Shown here piece by piece: positions 8,615-17,353 of a DNA stretch of 64,000 nt. The notes under the pieces are model-generated. The model searched no databases. It had not been told where the DNA came from and saw only the letters and a program-made list of their open reading frames with translations. The translations under genes were made by a program, and so were the position numbers. Source of the stretch: Lampropedia puyangensis (GTDB lineage Bacteria > Pseudomonadota > Gammaproteobacteria > Burkholderiales > Burkholderiaceae_C); the NCBI RefSeq assembly GCF_004833285.1, contig NZ_STFG01000002.1, positions 62,001 through 126,000 of the forward strand, written 5' to 3'. The stretch's first letter is position 1. Each line of letters begins with the position of its first letter.

Positions 8615-9994
8615 TCAGAGGGAGCGCAAGCATTCCAACGCCTGCTCAATGCGCTCTACGCCGTGCACGGTCAGGCCTTCAATCGGTTTTTTCGGCGCAT
8701 TGGCTTGCGGCACGATGGCAACGGTAAAACCCAATTTGGCCGCTTCGCGCAGGCGTTCTTGACCGCGTGAAGCGGGGCGCACCTCGCCTGCTAGGCCCAC
8801 TTCGCCAAAAGCCAGAAAACCTTTGGGTAGGGCTTGGTTGCGCAGCGAAGACTGGATGGCCAGCAAAATGGCCAAGTCTGCAGCGGGCTCACCAATGCGC
8901 ACCCCGCCTACGGCGTTGATGAACACGTCTTGGTCGTAAGTGGCTACGCCTGCATGGCGGTGCAGCACGGCCAGTAGCATGGCTAAGCGTTCGCGGTCTA
9001 AGCCTACGGATAAACGCCGTGGACTGGGGCCGCCGGTATCGACCAAGGCTTGGATTTCCACTAGCAGTGGGCGGCTGCCTTCGAGGGTGACTAACACGCA
9101 ACTGCCGGGTACCGGTTCGGTATGCTGGCTCAGGAAAATGGCGCTGGGGTTAGAGACGCCTTTGAGGCCATGCTCGGTCATGGCGAAGACGCCAATTTCA
9201 TTGACGGCGCCGAAACGGTTTTTAATGGCGCGCACGAGTCGGAAACTGCTGTGGGTGTCGCCTTCGAAATACAGCACGGTATCGACCATGTGCTCCAGCA
9301 CGCGTGGGCCTGCGATGGTGCCTTCTTTGGTGACGTGGCCTACCAGTACAACCGCAATGCCGGTGTTTTTGGCCAGTCTTGTCAAATGGGCTGCGCACTC
9401 GCGCACCTGCGCGACTGAGCCAGGGGCAGAGCTGAGTTGATCCGAGTAGAGCGTTTGAATTGAATCAATGACAGCGACTGCCGGCTGGTGGGTTTCAATC
9501 GCTTGGGTGATTTTTTCTAGTCCAATTTCGGTCAGGATTGGAACCTGGCTGTCTGGCAGGCCCAGACGGCGCGCGCGCAGAGCGACTTGTGCGCCGCTTT
9601 CTTCGCCGCTGATGTAGAGCGTAGGCAAACCCAAACGCTGCAGACGATCTAGCGCTTGCAGCAATAAGGTTGATTTGCCGATGCCCGGATCACCGCCAAT
9701 GAGCACCACCGAGCCTTCCACAATGCCGCCACCGAGAACGCGGTCAAGTTCATGGAGTGTGGTGGCTGAGCGCGCGACATCTTGCGCATCAATCTGGGCC
9801 AATGGTGTGATGGCTTGTGCTGTAGCGCCTGCATAGTGGGCACTGGCCAATCGATTTTTGCTTTCAGACTTGGCGCTGGGCGCGGCGGTTTCAATCAGGT
9901 TGTTCCAGGCTTCGCAAGAGGGGCAGCGGCCAAGCCAGCGTGCAGAGCTAGCGCCACAGTTGGAGCAGACATAGGAGACTTTATCGCGGGCCAT
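8615..9994 (-). CDS. radA: DNA repair protein RadA (Sms)
   Basis: 459 residues, standard RadA length. The N-terminal C4 zinc finger has Cys10, Cys13, Cys24 and Cys27. The RecA-like core has Walker A GDPGIGKST at 101-109 and the RadA-specific KNRFG motif inside IKNRFGAVNEIGVF. The C-terminal third is the Lon-protease-like domain (GGVRIGEPAADLAILLAI), which lacks protease activity in this family. RadA is a DnaB-like helicase that drives branch migration during recombination and replication-fork repair. Starts at ATG 9994, only 33 bp after the GtrA-like gene on the same strand. Confidence 0.97.
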   Translation of the reverse strand: MARDKVSYVCSNCGASSARWLGRCPSCEAWNNLIETAAPSAKSESKNRLASAHYAGATAQAITPLAQIDAQDVARSATTLHELDRVLGGGIVEGSVVLIGGDPGIGKSTLLLQALDRLQRLGLPTLYISGEESGAQVALRARRLGLPDSQVPILTEIGLEKITQAIETHQPAVAVIDSIQTLYSDQLSSAPGSVAQVRECAAHLTRLAKNTGIAVVLVGHVTKEGTIAGPRVLEHMVDTVLYFEGDTHSSFRLVRAIKNRFGAVNEIGVFAMTEHGLKGVSNPSAIFLSQHTEPVPGSCVLVTLEGSRPLLVEIQALVDTGGPSPRRLSVGLDRERLAMLLAVLHRHAGVATYDQDVFINAVGGVRIGEPAADLAILLAIQSSLRNQALPKGFLAFGEVGLAGEVRPASRGQERLREAAKLGFTVAIVPQANAPKKPIEGLTVHGVERIEQALECLRSL

Positions 9995-10027
9995 GTACAG
10001 GATGTGTGGGGGTATAAAAAAGGTTTG

Positions 10028-10474
10028 TTACCGGTGTGGTTGGTGAGGTTGCAACCGAAACAGCCAAGTGCTGCGAATGGCGAATGAGGCAATGTACAGC
10101 AGCACATCTACCCCGGCTTTGGTGGGGACGGCAGGCCATTGCCAACTGTGGACCAGCCACTGCACTGCAGCGGCCGACGCCAGCATCATAGCCACGGCCA
10201 GAACCACATAGCCAATCAATTGTGTGCGCAATGCATGGTGGTGCGCCCCTTTGAACACGAAAACCCGGTTGCCGATGAAGTTGAACAGTGCTGACAGCAG
10301 TCGGGCGAAGATGACCGAGACCACGACATGCCCGCTCAGGTGCAGAAAAAGGGCGAATAGGCCCAAGTCCAATGCAAAGGACGCGCCAGCCAGACTCAGG
10401 TCTTTGAAAAGCGTGGCATGGCGATGCCACGTTTGGCGCAGAGTATCAACAATGGTGGACGCAGGACGGAGCAT
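10028..10474 (-). CDS. GtrA-like four-helix membrane protein
   Basis: 148 residues with four hydrophobic segments and the family hallmark FARLLSALFNFIGNRVFVFK (around residues 56-75), typical of the GtrA/DPMS1-type family. Such proteins are thought to help move undecaprenyl-linked sugars across the inner membrane, usually beside a GtrB-like glycosyltransferase. No glycosyltransferase partner is present here; the gene instead precedes radA on the same strand. The upstream region has no clear ribosome binding site. Family assignment is good, function uncertain. Confidence 0.8.
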   Translation of the reverse strand: MLRPASTIVDTLRQTWHRHATLFKDLSLAGASFALDLGLFALFLHLSGHVVVSVIFARLLSALFNFIGNRVFVFKGAHHHALRTQLIGYVVLAVAMMLASAAAVQWLVHSWQWPAVPTKAGVDVLLYIASFAIRSTWLFRLQPHQPHR

Positions 10475-10925
10475 AAACCGGGAATTGATGAGGCAACAAT
10501 GTGGGTTGGCAGGTTGTATGGTGTCTGCTGTAGGCAGGAAAGTTCAGTGGACCATGCTGACGCTATGGCCGCTTGGCGGTTAGACAGAGCCCCCAGCGGC
10601 AAAGGAGCGGGAATAAGAGCGACTAAAACAACTCTTGATACGTCGAAAGCAAAACCTTGTCGTACTACTCGTACTGCCTGCGGTTTTGCGCCTAGTCTCA
10701 ACCAACACCTTCGGTTTTCTGGGTTGTGTTAGCCACTCTAAATAGGATGGCCCCCCGATCATACTGGCAGCAGCCGCTGAAAACGGCGCACGGCGTGAGC
10801 CGCGTCTTGAGTTTGTGAAAAGACGTTGAGCAGGCTGCTAGAGGCGTTTCCAAGTGGCTTGCTCGTGTGGATGGGATCATGGATACTGCCTATTTCACAC
10901 TTTCTGTGAGTTCAAAGGCTGTTCT
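10475..10925. other. Divergent intergenic region with repeat copy B
   Basis: About 450 bases between the minus-strand gtrA-like gene and the plus-strand DUF1840 gene. The only structured content seen is repeat copy B (10614-10741). Because the flanking genes point away from each other, a terminator role for the repeat is unlikely. No credible gene; the open frames that cross the repeat are by-products of it. Confidence 0.6.
10614..10741 (+). repeat. Structured intergenic repeat, copy B
   Basis: Shares an identical 65-base core (10639-10703) with copy C (26445-26509). The outer helix pairs 10616-10634 with 10721-10739 (16 of 19 positions including one G-T). Inner helix: GCAAAACC (10649-10656) with GGTTTTGC (10682-10689). 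A third, weaker hairpin is AACACC/GGTTTT near 10704-10718. The element is flanked on both sides by TAA directly outside the GAGCG...CACTC ends. At 10623/10732 a C-G pair replaces the G-G mismatch seen in copy C. Confidence 0.85.
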
Positions 10926-11270
10926 ATGATCAAATTCACCGCCCATTCCAGCGCCCCGATTCAATACTTGAATGCAGATGCCAAGCGATTGTTGAACATC
11001 ATGGGTAAAGATGGAGACAGTGTGCAGGGCATCATCACGCAAGAGCAGTTGCCCGCTGCGTTGCATGCGTTGGAACAAGCGATTTCTCAGGAGCAGGCAC
11101 AAGGCACGCCAGCGCAGGAGCATGCAAGTACGGAGCATACAAGCGCCAATGAGGCTGATGAGCCAGGCGCGCAAACCACATCGGTTACGTTAAAGCAGCG
11201 CGCACAACCCTTGTTGCAGTTGCTGCGTACTGCACAGCAAAACGATGAATATGTGGTTTGGGGCGATTGA
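10926..11270 (+). CDS. DUF1840 domain protein
   Basis: 114 residues starting MIKFTAHSSAPIQYLNADA. The N-terminal half (a short beta hairpin, then a helix with RLLNIMGKDGDSVQGIITQEQLPAALHALE) matches DUF1840, a small cytosolic family largely confined to betaproteobacteria, with no known function. The middle (residues about 60-85) is a low-complexity stretch rich in Gln, Ala, Glu and Thr; the C-terminus (QPLLQLLRTAQQNDEYVVWG) is conserved in the family. An AAAGG site eight bases upstream supports the ATG at 10926; longer versions would begin in unconserved sequence. Confidence 0.8.
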   Translation: MIKFTAHSSAPIQYLNADAKRLLNIMGKDGDSVQGIITQEQLPAALHALEQAISQEQAQGTPAQEHASTEHTSANEADEPGAQTTSVTLKQRAQPLLQLLRTAQQNDEYVVWGD

Positions 11271-11311
11271 GTTGGTTTAACAGCCAGCTTGCTGGTGGCG
11301 CGATGGGATGG

Positions 11312-12607
11312 TCAGCTATCCGATTCGGGTTGACCCAAGCCAACGATGTAAAGCCTGTGTTTGGCGCGTGTTGCCGCAATGTAGAGTTGGCGCTGCTTTT
11401 CTTCCAGCTCGGCCTCATTGGTGGGGGGCTCGCCGGAATCGACAATCACCACCACGTCAAATTCCAAGCCTGAACATGCATTCAGACTCATGATTTTGAC
11501 AGTGTCTTCCTGTGGGTTGAATTCGCCAAAGCCTTTGCGCAGTTGATGGGGAATGCGTTGGTAGCGCAGGGCCCCGTTGCACACATCCATTTGAAAGCGA
11601 TTGCTGCATAGAACTGCCATATTGCCCCATGCCGTGCCTTCGGATTGGTGTGCCTGTTGTAGCAATTCAGTCGTTTTCCTGCCCTGCGCGCGCAAGTTGG
11701 CCATTGGAAAAAGCAGTACAGCAGGCCCTGGGCGTTGACTGCTTAGTGGTTTCAATCGGGGGATGGCGCTGTCTGGAGTGTCTTGGGGCTCAATCAAGGG
11801 TCCAGCCATGCGCTGTGCGGCATTGAATATGGGGGCCGTATTGCGGTGATTGATGGTCAGTCGCTGAACTTGGTGTGTATGAATGCCAAGCCGTTTGAAC
11901 TGAATTCGGCTGGTGCGCTTGCGCTTGAACATGCTTTGGGCATCATCAAAATACAGTTCAAGGTGATTGGTCTCTGGCGTGGGTAAATGGGTCAGCATGG
12001 CCAGCCATGGCCCAGAGAAGTCATGGGCTTCATCAACCAAAACTGCTGAATATTGCCCGGTGGGAATGGATCCGTTGGAGAGGCCTTGGATGACGCGATC
12101 TACCAAATCTTTCATCTGTGCTGAAGGGGTCAGCGTTTTTGGTGGGAGCTCTAATTGGAAGTGAAGCAGTTGTTCACGGCACCAGCGATGAAAGTGCCTG
12201 ACCACAATCCAGGACTGCAGGCCTTTGCTGTGCAATTGCTGTTGAAGCCAGACGGCCAGTGGTTCGTTATAGCAAAGCACCAGAATGGGGGTGAGGCTGC
12301 GCTTGGCCCGCAAGCCTTCAGCCAGTTCTTGCGCATGGGCGCAAAGCATCAGGGTTTTGCCGGACCCTGCGACACCATGAATGATGAGATGGCCCGCCTC
12401 GGATGTGGCAGGCTGCTCGGAGGCGAGGAACTGCGATGGCATTTGGGTCGAAATGGCTTCGAGTTCTTGCCGGAACTGGTGGTCTAAGTCCTTGGAAGAG
12501 TCTTTGCGGGAATGCACAAATGGAACACGCCCTGAGATTTTTGCGACAGCTTTACCCCAAATGGTGGTAGCTGCCCAAGGATTCTCAGTATCAGGTTCCG
12601 AAGCCAT
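11312..12607 (-). CDS. UvrD-like superfamily 1 helicase/ATPase, short form
   Basis: 431 residues with SF1 helicase motifs in order: Walker A GVAGSGKT near residue 80, Walker B VLVDEAHDF near 195, motif IV-like INHRNTAP near 260, a late SLNACSGLEFDVVVIV segment near 370 and motif VI YIAATRAKHRLYIVG near the end. Proteins with this helicase type often carry an N-terminal NERD nuclease domain; here only about 70 residues precede Walker A, so that domain is absent or lost. No clear ribosome binding site precedes the ATG at 12607. Likely a cytosolic DNA or RNA translocase; pathway unknown. It stands alone between DUF1840 (convergent) and the slyD-like gene. Confidence 0.8.
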   Translation of the reverse strand: MASEPDTENPWAATTIWGKAVAKISGRVPFVHSRKDSSKDLDHQFRQELEAISTQMPSQFLASEQPATSEAGHLIIHGVAGSGKTLMLCAHAQELAEGLRAKRSLTPILVLCYNEPLAVWLQQQLHSKGLQSWIVVRHFHRWCREQLLHFQLELPPKTLTPSAQMKDLVDRVIQGLSNGSIPTGQYSAVLVDEAHDFSGPWLAMLTHLPTPETNHLELYFDDAQSMFKRKRTSRIQFKRLGIHTHQVQRLTINHRNTAPIFNAAQRMAGPLIEPQDTPDSAIPRLKPLSSQRPGPAVLLFPMANLRAQGRKTTELLQQAHQSEGTAWGNMAVLCSNRFQMDVCNGALRYQRIPHQLRKGFGEFNPQEDTVKIMSLNACSGLEFDVVVIVDSGEPPTNEAELEEKQRQLYIAATRAKHRLYIVGLGQPESDS

Positions 12608-12948
12608 AACGATGAGGTGTCAGGTCCTAAGAGTAAATTGCGCAATAACGCGACTCGAAATGCAAGTGACGTGGCTGCATCTCAGTGGTCTTGTTCGTAA
12701 AGTAATCAAGCCAAGTATGCAATGCAGCAAGTGATCATACTATGGTGAATGGCTTTGTAAACGCTGTGAGCAGTTGTTAGATATTTTTGACGTTTGAGTT
12801 TTTTTGCTGATTTCGCCAATTTAAGAACGTGTTTCCGATCTAAGCAGCACTGTTGCGCCCTGCTGTGTACTCTATGCCACGCAAAACAGTGCTTGAGATG
12901 GTTGCAGGCCCTCAATCCACTTCAGTGGAACTTGGGCGGTGGCAGATT
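12608..12948. other. AT-rich intergenic region
   Basis: About 340 bases between the helicase start and the end of the slyD-like gene, both on the minus strand. It is AT-richer than its surroundings near 12770-12840. A perfect small palindrome TCCACTTCAGTGGA (12916-12929) lies 20 bases past the slyD stop. No gene and no convincing missing NERD domain was recognised in any frame. Confidence 0.5.
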
Positions 12949-13437
12949 TCAGTGATGGTGTCCATGCTCGCCATGGGCATGACCGTGTTGGATTTCTTCT
13001 GGTGTCGCGGGGCGAAGACCCAGCACGCGCACCACAAAGCGCACATGTTGGCCCGCCAACGGGTGGTTGCCATCCAGCTGCACTTCAGTGCCTTTGATCT
13101 TGAGGACGCGGAAAACACGTTCCTGCCCTTGTGCATCGGTCGATTGCAGTTGGCCACCCACTTTGGTGCCTGCTGGAAGCTCGGACTTGTTGATGGTGCG
13201 CACCAAGCTTTCATCACGTTCACCAAAGCCATCTTGTGCCGGCAGGTCAACGGTTGTGCTGTAACCGATGGGTTGACCTTCAAGGGCCGCTTCAATTTTG
13301 GGTAGTAGATTGTCGTAGCCGCCATGCAGGTAGGCGACCTCTTCAGCCTTGCTTTGCAGCGGTGTGCCCTTGGCATCGTCTAAGCGGTAGCGGATGGTGA
13401 CAACGGAATTGGCTTGAACTGTTTGATTGGAAGACAT
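12949..13437 (-). CDS. slyD: FKBP-type peptidyl-prolyl isomerase, SlyD-like
   Basis: 162 residues. The fold is SlyD-type: an FKBP half (VVTIRYRLDDAKGTPLQSK) interrupted by an insert-in-flap chaperone domain (about residues 70-125) and a return strand ending at QHVRFVVRVLGLRPAT. The C-terminus is a short histidine-rich tail, HGHAHGEHGHHH, as in metal-binding SlyD proteins that bind nickel. The enzyme isomerises Xaa-Pro bonds and assists folding in the cytosol. The ATG at 13437 has only a weak upstream site. It follows topB on the same strand after 89 bp. Confidence 0.92.
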   Translation of the reverse strand: MSSNQTVQANSVVTIRYRLDDAKGTPLQSKAEEVAYLHGGYDNLLPKIEAALEGQPIGYSTTVDLPAQDGFGERDESLVRTINKSELPAGTKVGGQLQSTDAQGQERVFRVLKIKGTEVQLDGNHPLAGQHVRFVVRVLGLRPATPEEIQHGHAHGEHGHHH

Positions 13438-13526
13438 AAAAACTCACAAGTGTCAGGGTAAAAAAGGCAAACCGGCGCGGATGATATCCATCACAGCGCC
13501 GGGATGTGTGGGGGGTGTAGTGCTGC

Positions 13527-16466
13527 TTAGCTTTGGGCTGCTTCACCTAAATGGCCGCCCAGCAGGCCAGCCAATTCGAACATGCCCACACGGTCTTGCC
13601 CCAGAACGGCGCGCAGTTTATCGTCAGGCACGATGGTGCGCTTGTCTTTGGGATCTTGCAGATTGTGGGCTTTGATGTAGTCCCACAATTTCTTCATGGC
13701 TTCTGTGCGGGCTACCGGCTCTTGGCCAATGACGGCTGCCAGTGCGGCACTGGGTTGCTTGCCTGCTGCAGGCTTGCGTGTGGTCGTTTTCTTGGCGGTG
13801 GTTTTTTTTGCGGCTGTCTTTTTGGTCGCAGCTTTGCTGGCGGCTGCCCCTGTTTTGGCTGCAAAACGGCTGGGCTTGCCGCCTTCACGCGGCTCAAACG
13901 CAAAGCCCACTTTGCCCGCTGCCGCATCCCAGGTCAAACGGGCTTTGAACGTGCGGCGTGTGCGATTGGATACAAATTTGTCCAGCACATCGGTTTGGCC
14001 ATCGGCCAGTAACTTGCGGATTTGTTCGGGCTCAATAGGCTGCTGCAAAATGATTTTGCCCACCTTGAACTGGCTGCTGGGTTTGGGGTTCTGCAGCGTA
14101 GGCACCGCCAGTTCGCTGACGTAACTATTGCCCCATTCGTAGACTTGGCCTTCGTCGGCTGGTGATTTGCCCAGTGGCGTTTGTCCGCTGAAGTCGGCCA
14201 GATCGCCTTCTTCTACGGCTTTGTCATCGCCAAAGTCGAATTCCAGCTTCAAGTTATTGCGTTCGGTATCAGGCACGATAGCCAGTTCCGCAGTGAATGG
14301 CCAACCCGCTTTGGAGCGAAATCCCTCCAGCGGGCCAATTTTTCCTTCGCGCACCAGTTGCTCGGCCTCGGCCACTTCAAAGGTGCGCCCAGCTGGTGAT
14401 TTGGTGAACGAGAAACCGCAGCCTTCGCTGTGGCCGTCTTGGCCAGTACAGGCAAAGCGGCGGTAGTTTTCCTTAACGATTCCGCCGCAGTGCGGGCAGG
14501 GCGCAGAGAGGGTCGCGTAATCACCGGGGATGGTGTCGCGATCGTATTCCTTGGCTTTTTTGACGATGCGCTCGGTCATTGCGGCAATGTCGGCCATGAA
14601 GGTGGCTCGGCTGAGCTCGCCTTTTTCAATCTGGCTGAGCTTGTATTCCCAGTCGCCGGTTAACGCTGCTTGCGAGAGTTCTGGCACTTCCAGGCCGCGC
14701 AACAAGGTCATCAGCTGGAAGGCTTTGGCCGTGGCAATCAGCTCACGGCCTTCGCGCAGCATGTACTTCTCGGTCAGCAAGCCTTCGATGATGGCGGCGC
14801 GGGTCGCTGGTGTGCCCAAACCCTTTTCCTGCATCGCTGCGCGCAATTCTTCGTCTTCAATGTGCTTGCCTGCGCTCTCCATTGCCGACAGCAAGGTCGC
14901 TTCGCTGTAGCGCGCTGGGGGCTTGGTTTTGAGGGCGTTGACCTCGGCCTGCTCAGTCAAAACCGGCTCGTTAGGTTGCACCGGCACCAGGGATTTGCCC
15001 TCGTCCTTGCTCTTGCCATCGCTCAATTCGCCTTCGGCTTCCTTGCCGTAAATGGCCAGCCAGCCTGGTTTGACCAGCACCTTGCCTTCGGATTTGAAGT
15101 GCTGAACGGCTGTTGGCAGCGCAGGTGTGGCGACCTTGCTGATGCGGGTCGTGACCATGTACTCGGCGCTGGGGTAGAACACGGCCATGAAGCGGCGTGT
15201 GACCAGGTCGTAGATTTTTTGCTCGGCCTCAGAGAGACCAGACGGTGGTTGGGTGGTCGGGATGATCGCAAAGTGGTCGCTGACCTTGCTGTCATCAAAA
15301 ATGCGGCGGCTGGGTTTGATCAAGCCGTTTTTCAGCGCATGTGCAGCATGTGGCGCCAGGTGCGAGAGGCGGCTTTGCGACAGGGCGGCAAAGGTTTCCT
15401 GCGCCACGCTCACGTAGTCTTGTGGCAGGTAGCGCGAGTCGGTACGCGGGTAGGTCAGCGCCTTGTGGCGCTCGTACAAGGCCTGCGCTAGCGACAAGGT
15501 GGTTTTGGCCGAGAAGCCAAACTTGCTGTTGGCCTCGCGCTGCAAGCTGGTCAAGTCAAAGAGCAGCGGGCTGGCCTGCGTGGTGGGCTTGCTTTGCTCT
15601 TCGACAGTCGCCGGTTGTTGGCGCACGGCTTTGGCAATAGCTTCGGCTTGCGCGGCATCCCACAAGCGGTCGGCCCTAGCGTGCTCGTCCTCGCTTTTCT
15701 TAAACGCTGGGTCAAACCATTTGCCCAGGTAGTGGCCAGCCTGCACGGCAAAGTCGCCGTGGATTTCCCAGTAATCGCGGCTGATGAATTTGCGGATTTG
15801 TTCTTCGCGCTCGACCACCAAGGATAAGGTTGGCGTTTGCACGCGGCCCACGGTGGTGAGGAAAAAGCCGCCGTCGCGCGAGTTGAACGCCGTCATCGCC
15901 CGCGTGCCGTTGATGCCCACCAGCCAGTCGGCTTCGGAGCGGCTGCGCGCGGCGTCGGCTAAGCCCTGCATTTGCTGGTTGCTGCGCAGGTTGTTAAAGC
16001 CGTCGCGAATCGCTTGCGGCGTCATCGACTGCAGCCACAGGCGTTTGACCGGTTTGCCCAGCGGTTGGCGTTGGCCACCTTTGGTGGGGCCGGCGTATTG
16101 CTCGATCAGGCGAAAAATCAGCTCCCCTTCGCGGCCCGCGTCGCAGGCGTTGATCAGTTCGGTCACGTCGGCGCGCTTGGCCAATTTGGTGACGGCGTTC
16201 AGGCGCGATTTGGTTTTCTCTACTGGCTTGAGGTCAAAGTGCGGAGGAATGACCGGCAAATTGGCAAAACTCCATTTGCCGCGTTTGACGTCAAACTCCT
16301 CTGGAGCTTGAATCTCTACCAAGTGCCCCACAGCACTGGTCACTATATAAGAGTCGTTTTCAAAATGCTCATCGTGCTTGGCGAAAGCACCGGAAACAGG
16401 GGTGAGGGCACGCACAATATCTTGTGCAACAGACGGCTTTTCAGCGATGACCAAGGCTTTGGACAT
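13527..16466 (-). CDS. topB: DNA topoisomerase III with C-terminal SWIB domain
   Basis: 979 residues, far longer than E. coli TopB (about 650). Order: TOPRIM (KALVIAEKPSVAQDI; acidic CDAGREGE), type IA core with catalytic Tyr near 339 in LTYPRTDSR, a zinc-finger-like block (CPHCGG ... C ... C) about 655-690, two C-terminal repeat modules, a Lys/Ala/Thr-rich linker (about 860-905) like histone H1 tails, and a SWIB/MDM2-type domain at the end (about 905-975; MKKLWDYIKAHNLQDP). It relaxes and decatenates DNA. The start at 16466 is set by MSKALVIAEK; an in-frame ATG at 16511 adds 15 unconserved residues. Divergent from the SET gene across 169 bp. SWIB fusions to topoisomerases are known in chlamydiae and some proteobacteria. 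Confidence 0.95.
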   Translation of the reverse strand: MSKALVIAEKPSVAQDIVRALTPVSGAFAKHDEHFENDSYIVTSAVGHLVEIQAPEEFDVKRGKWSFANLPVIPPHFDLKPVEKTKSRLNAVTKLAKRADVTELINACDAGREGELIFRLIEQYAGPTKGGQRQPLGKPVKRLWLQSMTPQAIRDGFNNLRSNQQMQGLADAARSRSEADWLVGINGTRAMTAFNSRDGGFFLTTVGRVQTPTLSLVVEREEQIRKFISRDYWEIHGDFAVQAGHYLGKWFDPAFKKSEDEHARADRLWDAAQAEAIAKAVRQQPATVEEQSKPTTQASPLLFDLTSLQREANSKFGFSAKTTLSLAQALYERHKALTYPRTDSRYLPQDYVSVAQETFAALSQSRLSHLAPHAAHALKNGLIKPSRRIFDDSKVSDHFAIIPTTQPPSGLSEAEQKIYDLVTRRFMAVFYPSAEYMVTTRISKVATPALPTAVQHFKSEGKVLVKPGWLAIYGKEAEGELSDGKSKDEGKSLVPVQPNEPVLTEQAEVNALKTKPPARYSEATLLSAMESAGKHIEDEELRAAMQEKGLGTPATRAAIIEGLLTEKYMLREGRELIATAKAFQLMTLLRGLEVPELSQAALTGDWEYKLSQIEKGELSRATFMADIAAMTERIVKKAKEYDRDTIPGDYATLSAPCPHCGGIVKENYRRFACTGQDGHSEGCGFSFTKSPAGRTFEVAEAEQLVREGKIGPLEGFRSKAGWPFTAELAIVPDTERNNLKLEFDFGDDKAVEEGDLADFSGQTPLGKSPADEGQVYEWGNSYVSELAVPTLQNPKPSSQFKVGKIILQQPIEPEQIRKLLADGQTDVLDKFVSNRTRRTFKARLTWDAAAGKVGFAFEPREGGKPSRFAAKTGAAASKAATKKTAAKKTTAKKTTTRKPAAGKQPSAALAAVIGQEPVARTEAMKKLWDYIKAHNLQDPKDKRTIVPDDKLRAVLGQDRVGMFELAGLLGGHLGEAAQS

Positions 16467-16635
16467 GAGAATCGTTAGGGCAGAGGGGCCAGGTAGTTTG
16501 GAATGAGGCACTGCCGTGCAAAAGCCAGAGGCGTTGCATCAGCAGGCGGTGTGGCATCCTACAATGGTTGCTGCATGATGCATGCGAGCGACCGTCTAGG
16601 TTCTTTTTTATAAATTAACAGAGTTTTCAATTGTC

Positions 16636-17340
16636 ATGGCAAAAACTGCACAAAGCACCCTGAAGAAGGCGCAGCCTTCCTTGGTCAAAACGCCGCGTGG
16701 TGCCCGCACGCAAGTGCGTCGCTCAGGCGTGCATGGCAAAGGGGTGTACGCCTTGCAGGCCTTTGAGCCAGGCGATTTTGTGATCGAGTACAAAGGCGAA
16801 CATATCAGTTGGGAAGAGATGGAGCGCCGCCATGAAGAAAAAGAGGGTGACCCGTTTCACACTTTCTTTTTTCAGACGGAAAGCGGAGAGGTGATTGATG
16901 GCGGTGGAAAGGGGCGGAACTCGGCCCGCTGGATCAACCATTCTTGCGAGCCCAACTGCGAGACCCAAGAAGACGATGACGGTCATGTGTTTATTACGGC
17001 GATTGTGCCTATCGCTGTGGGCGAAGAATTTTTCTACGACTATGCGTTGGAAATTGACGAGCCGCTGACCGCAGAATTAAAGCAAGACTATGCGTGCCGC
17101 TGCGGCAGCGCCCATTGCCGTGGCACCATGCTCAAAACGCGGCGCCAAGCTCCGCGTAAAAAAGCCGTGAGTAAAACGGTGAAACCACCAGTAAAGGCGG
17201 TTGAGAAAGAGGTGCAGAAAGCGCAAAAAGCCGCTAAAACAAAGCAGTCGCGGCCTTCAAAAAGCAAGCCAACGCAAAAAACCGAGAAGGCAACGCCTTC
17301 AGTAGCCCGCAAGCGCTTACGCCAGCCCAAGGCGTTATAA
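16636..17340 (+). CDS. SET-domain protein lysine methyltransferase with lysine-rich tail
   Basis: 234 residues. The SET domain spans about 22-150: VRRSGVHGKGVYA, the cofactor/pseudoknot motif RWINHSCEPNC (about 98-108), and EEFFYDYALE. A post-SET-like cysteine cluster CRCGSAHCRG follows at about 153-162 (with Cys108 a potential fourth zinc ligand). Residues about 165-234 form a Lys/Ala/Pro-rich tail resembling histone H1 or the TopB linker next door. The family transfers methyl groups from S-adenosylmethionine to lysines; the bacterial target is unknown. First gene of a run with birA (13 bp) and the SPOR gene. No clear ribosome binding site precedes ATG 16636. Confidence 0.9.
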   Translation: MAKTAQSTLKKAQPSLVKTPRGARTQVRRSGVHGKGVYALQAFEPGDFVIEYKGEHISWEEMERRHEEKEGDPFHTFFFQTESGEVIDGGGKGRNSARWINHSCEPNCETQEDDDGHVFITAIVPIAVGEEFFYDYALEIDEPLTAELKQDYACRCGSAHCRGTMLKTRRQAPRKKAVSKTVKPPVKAVEKEVQKAQKAAKTKQSRPSKSKPTQKTEKATPSVARKRLRQPKAL

Positions 17341-17353
17341 CGGGAGCGTGCAC

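Noticed and set aside
10396-10701. Minus-strand frames at 10396-10701 and 26400-26720 sharing the peptide GAKPQAVRVVRQGFAFDV
   Set aside because: The shared peptide is only the translation of the structured repeat (copies B and C); base changes follow pairing and not codons, so it is not a protein family.
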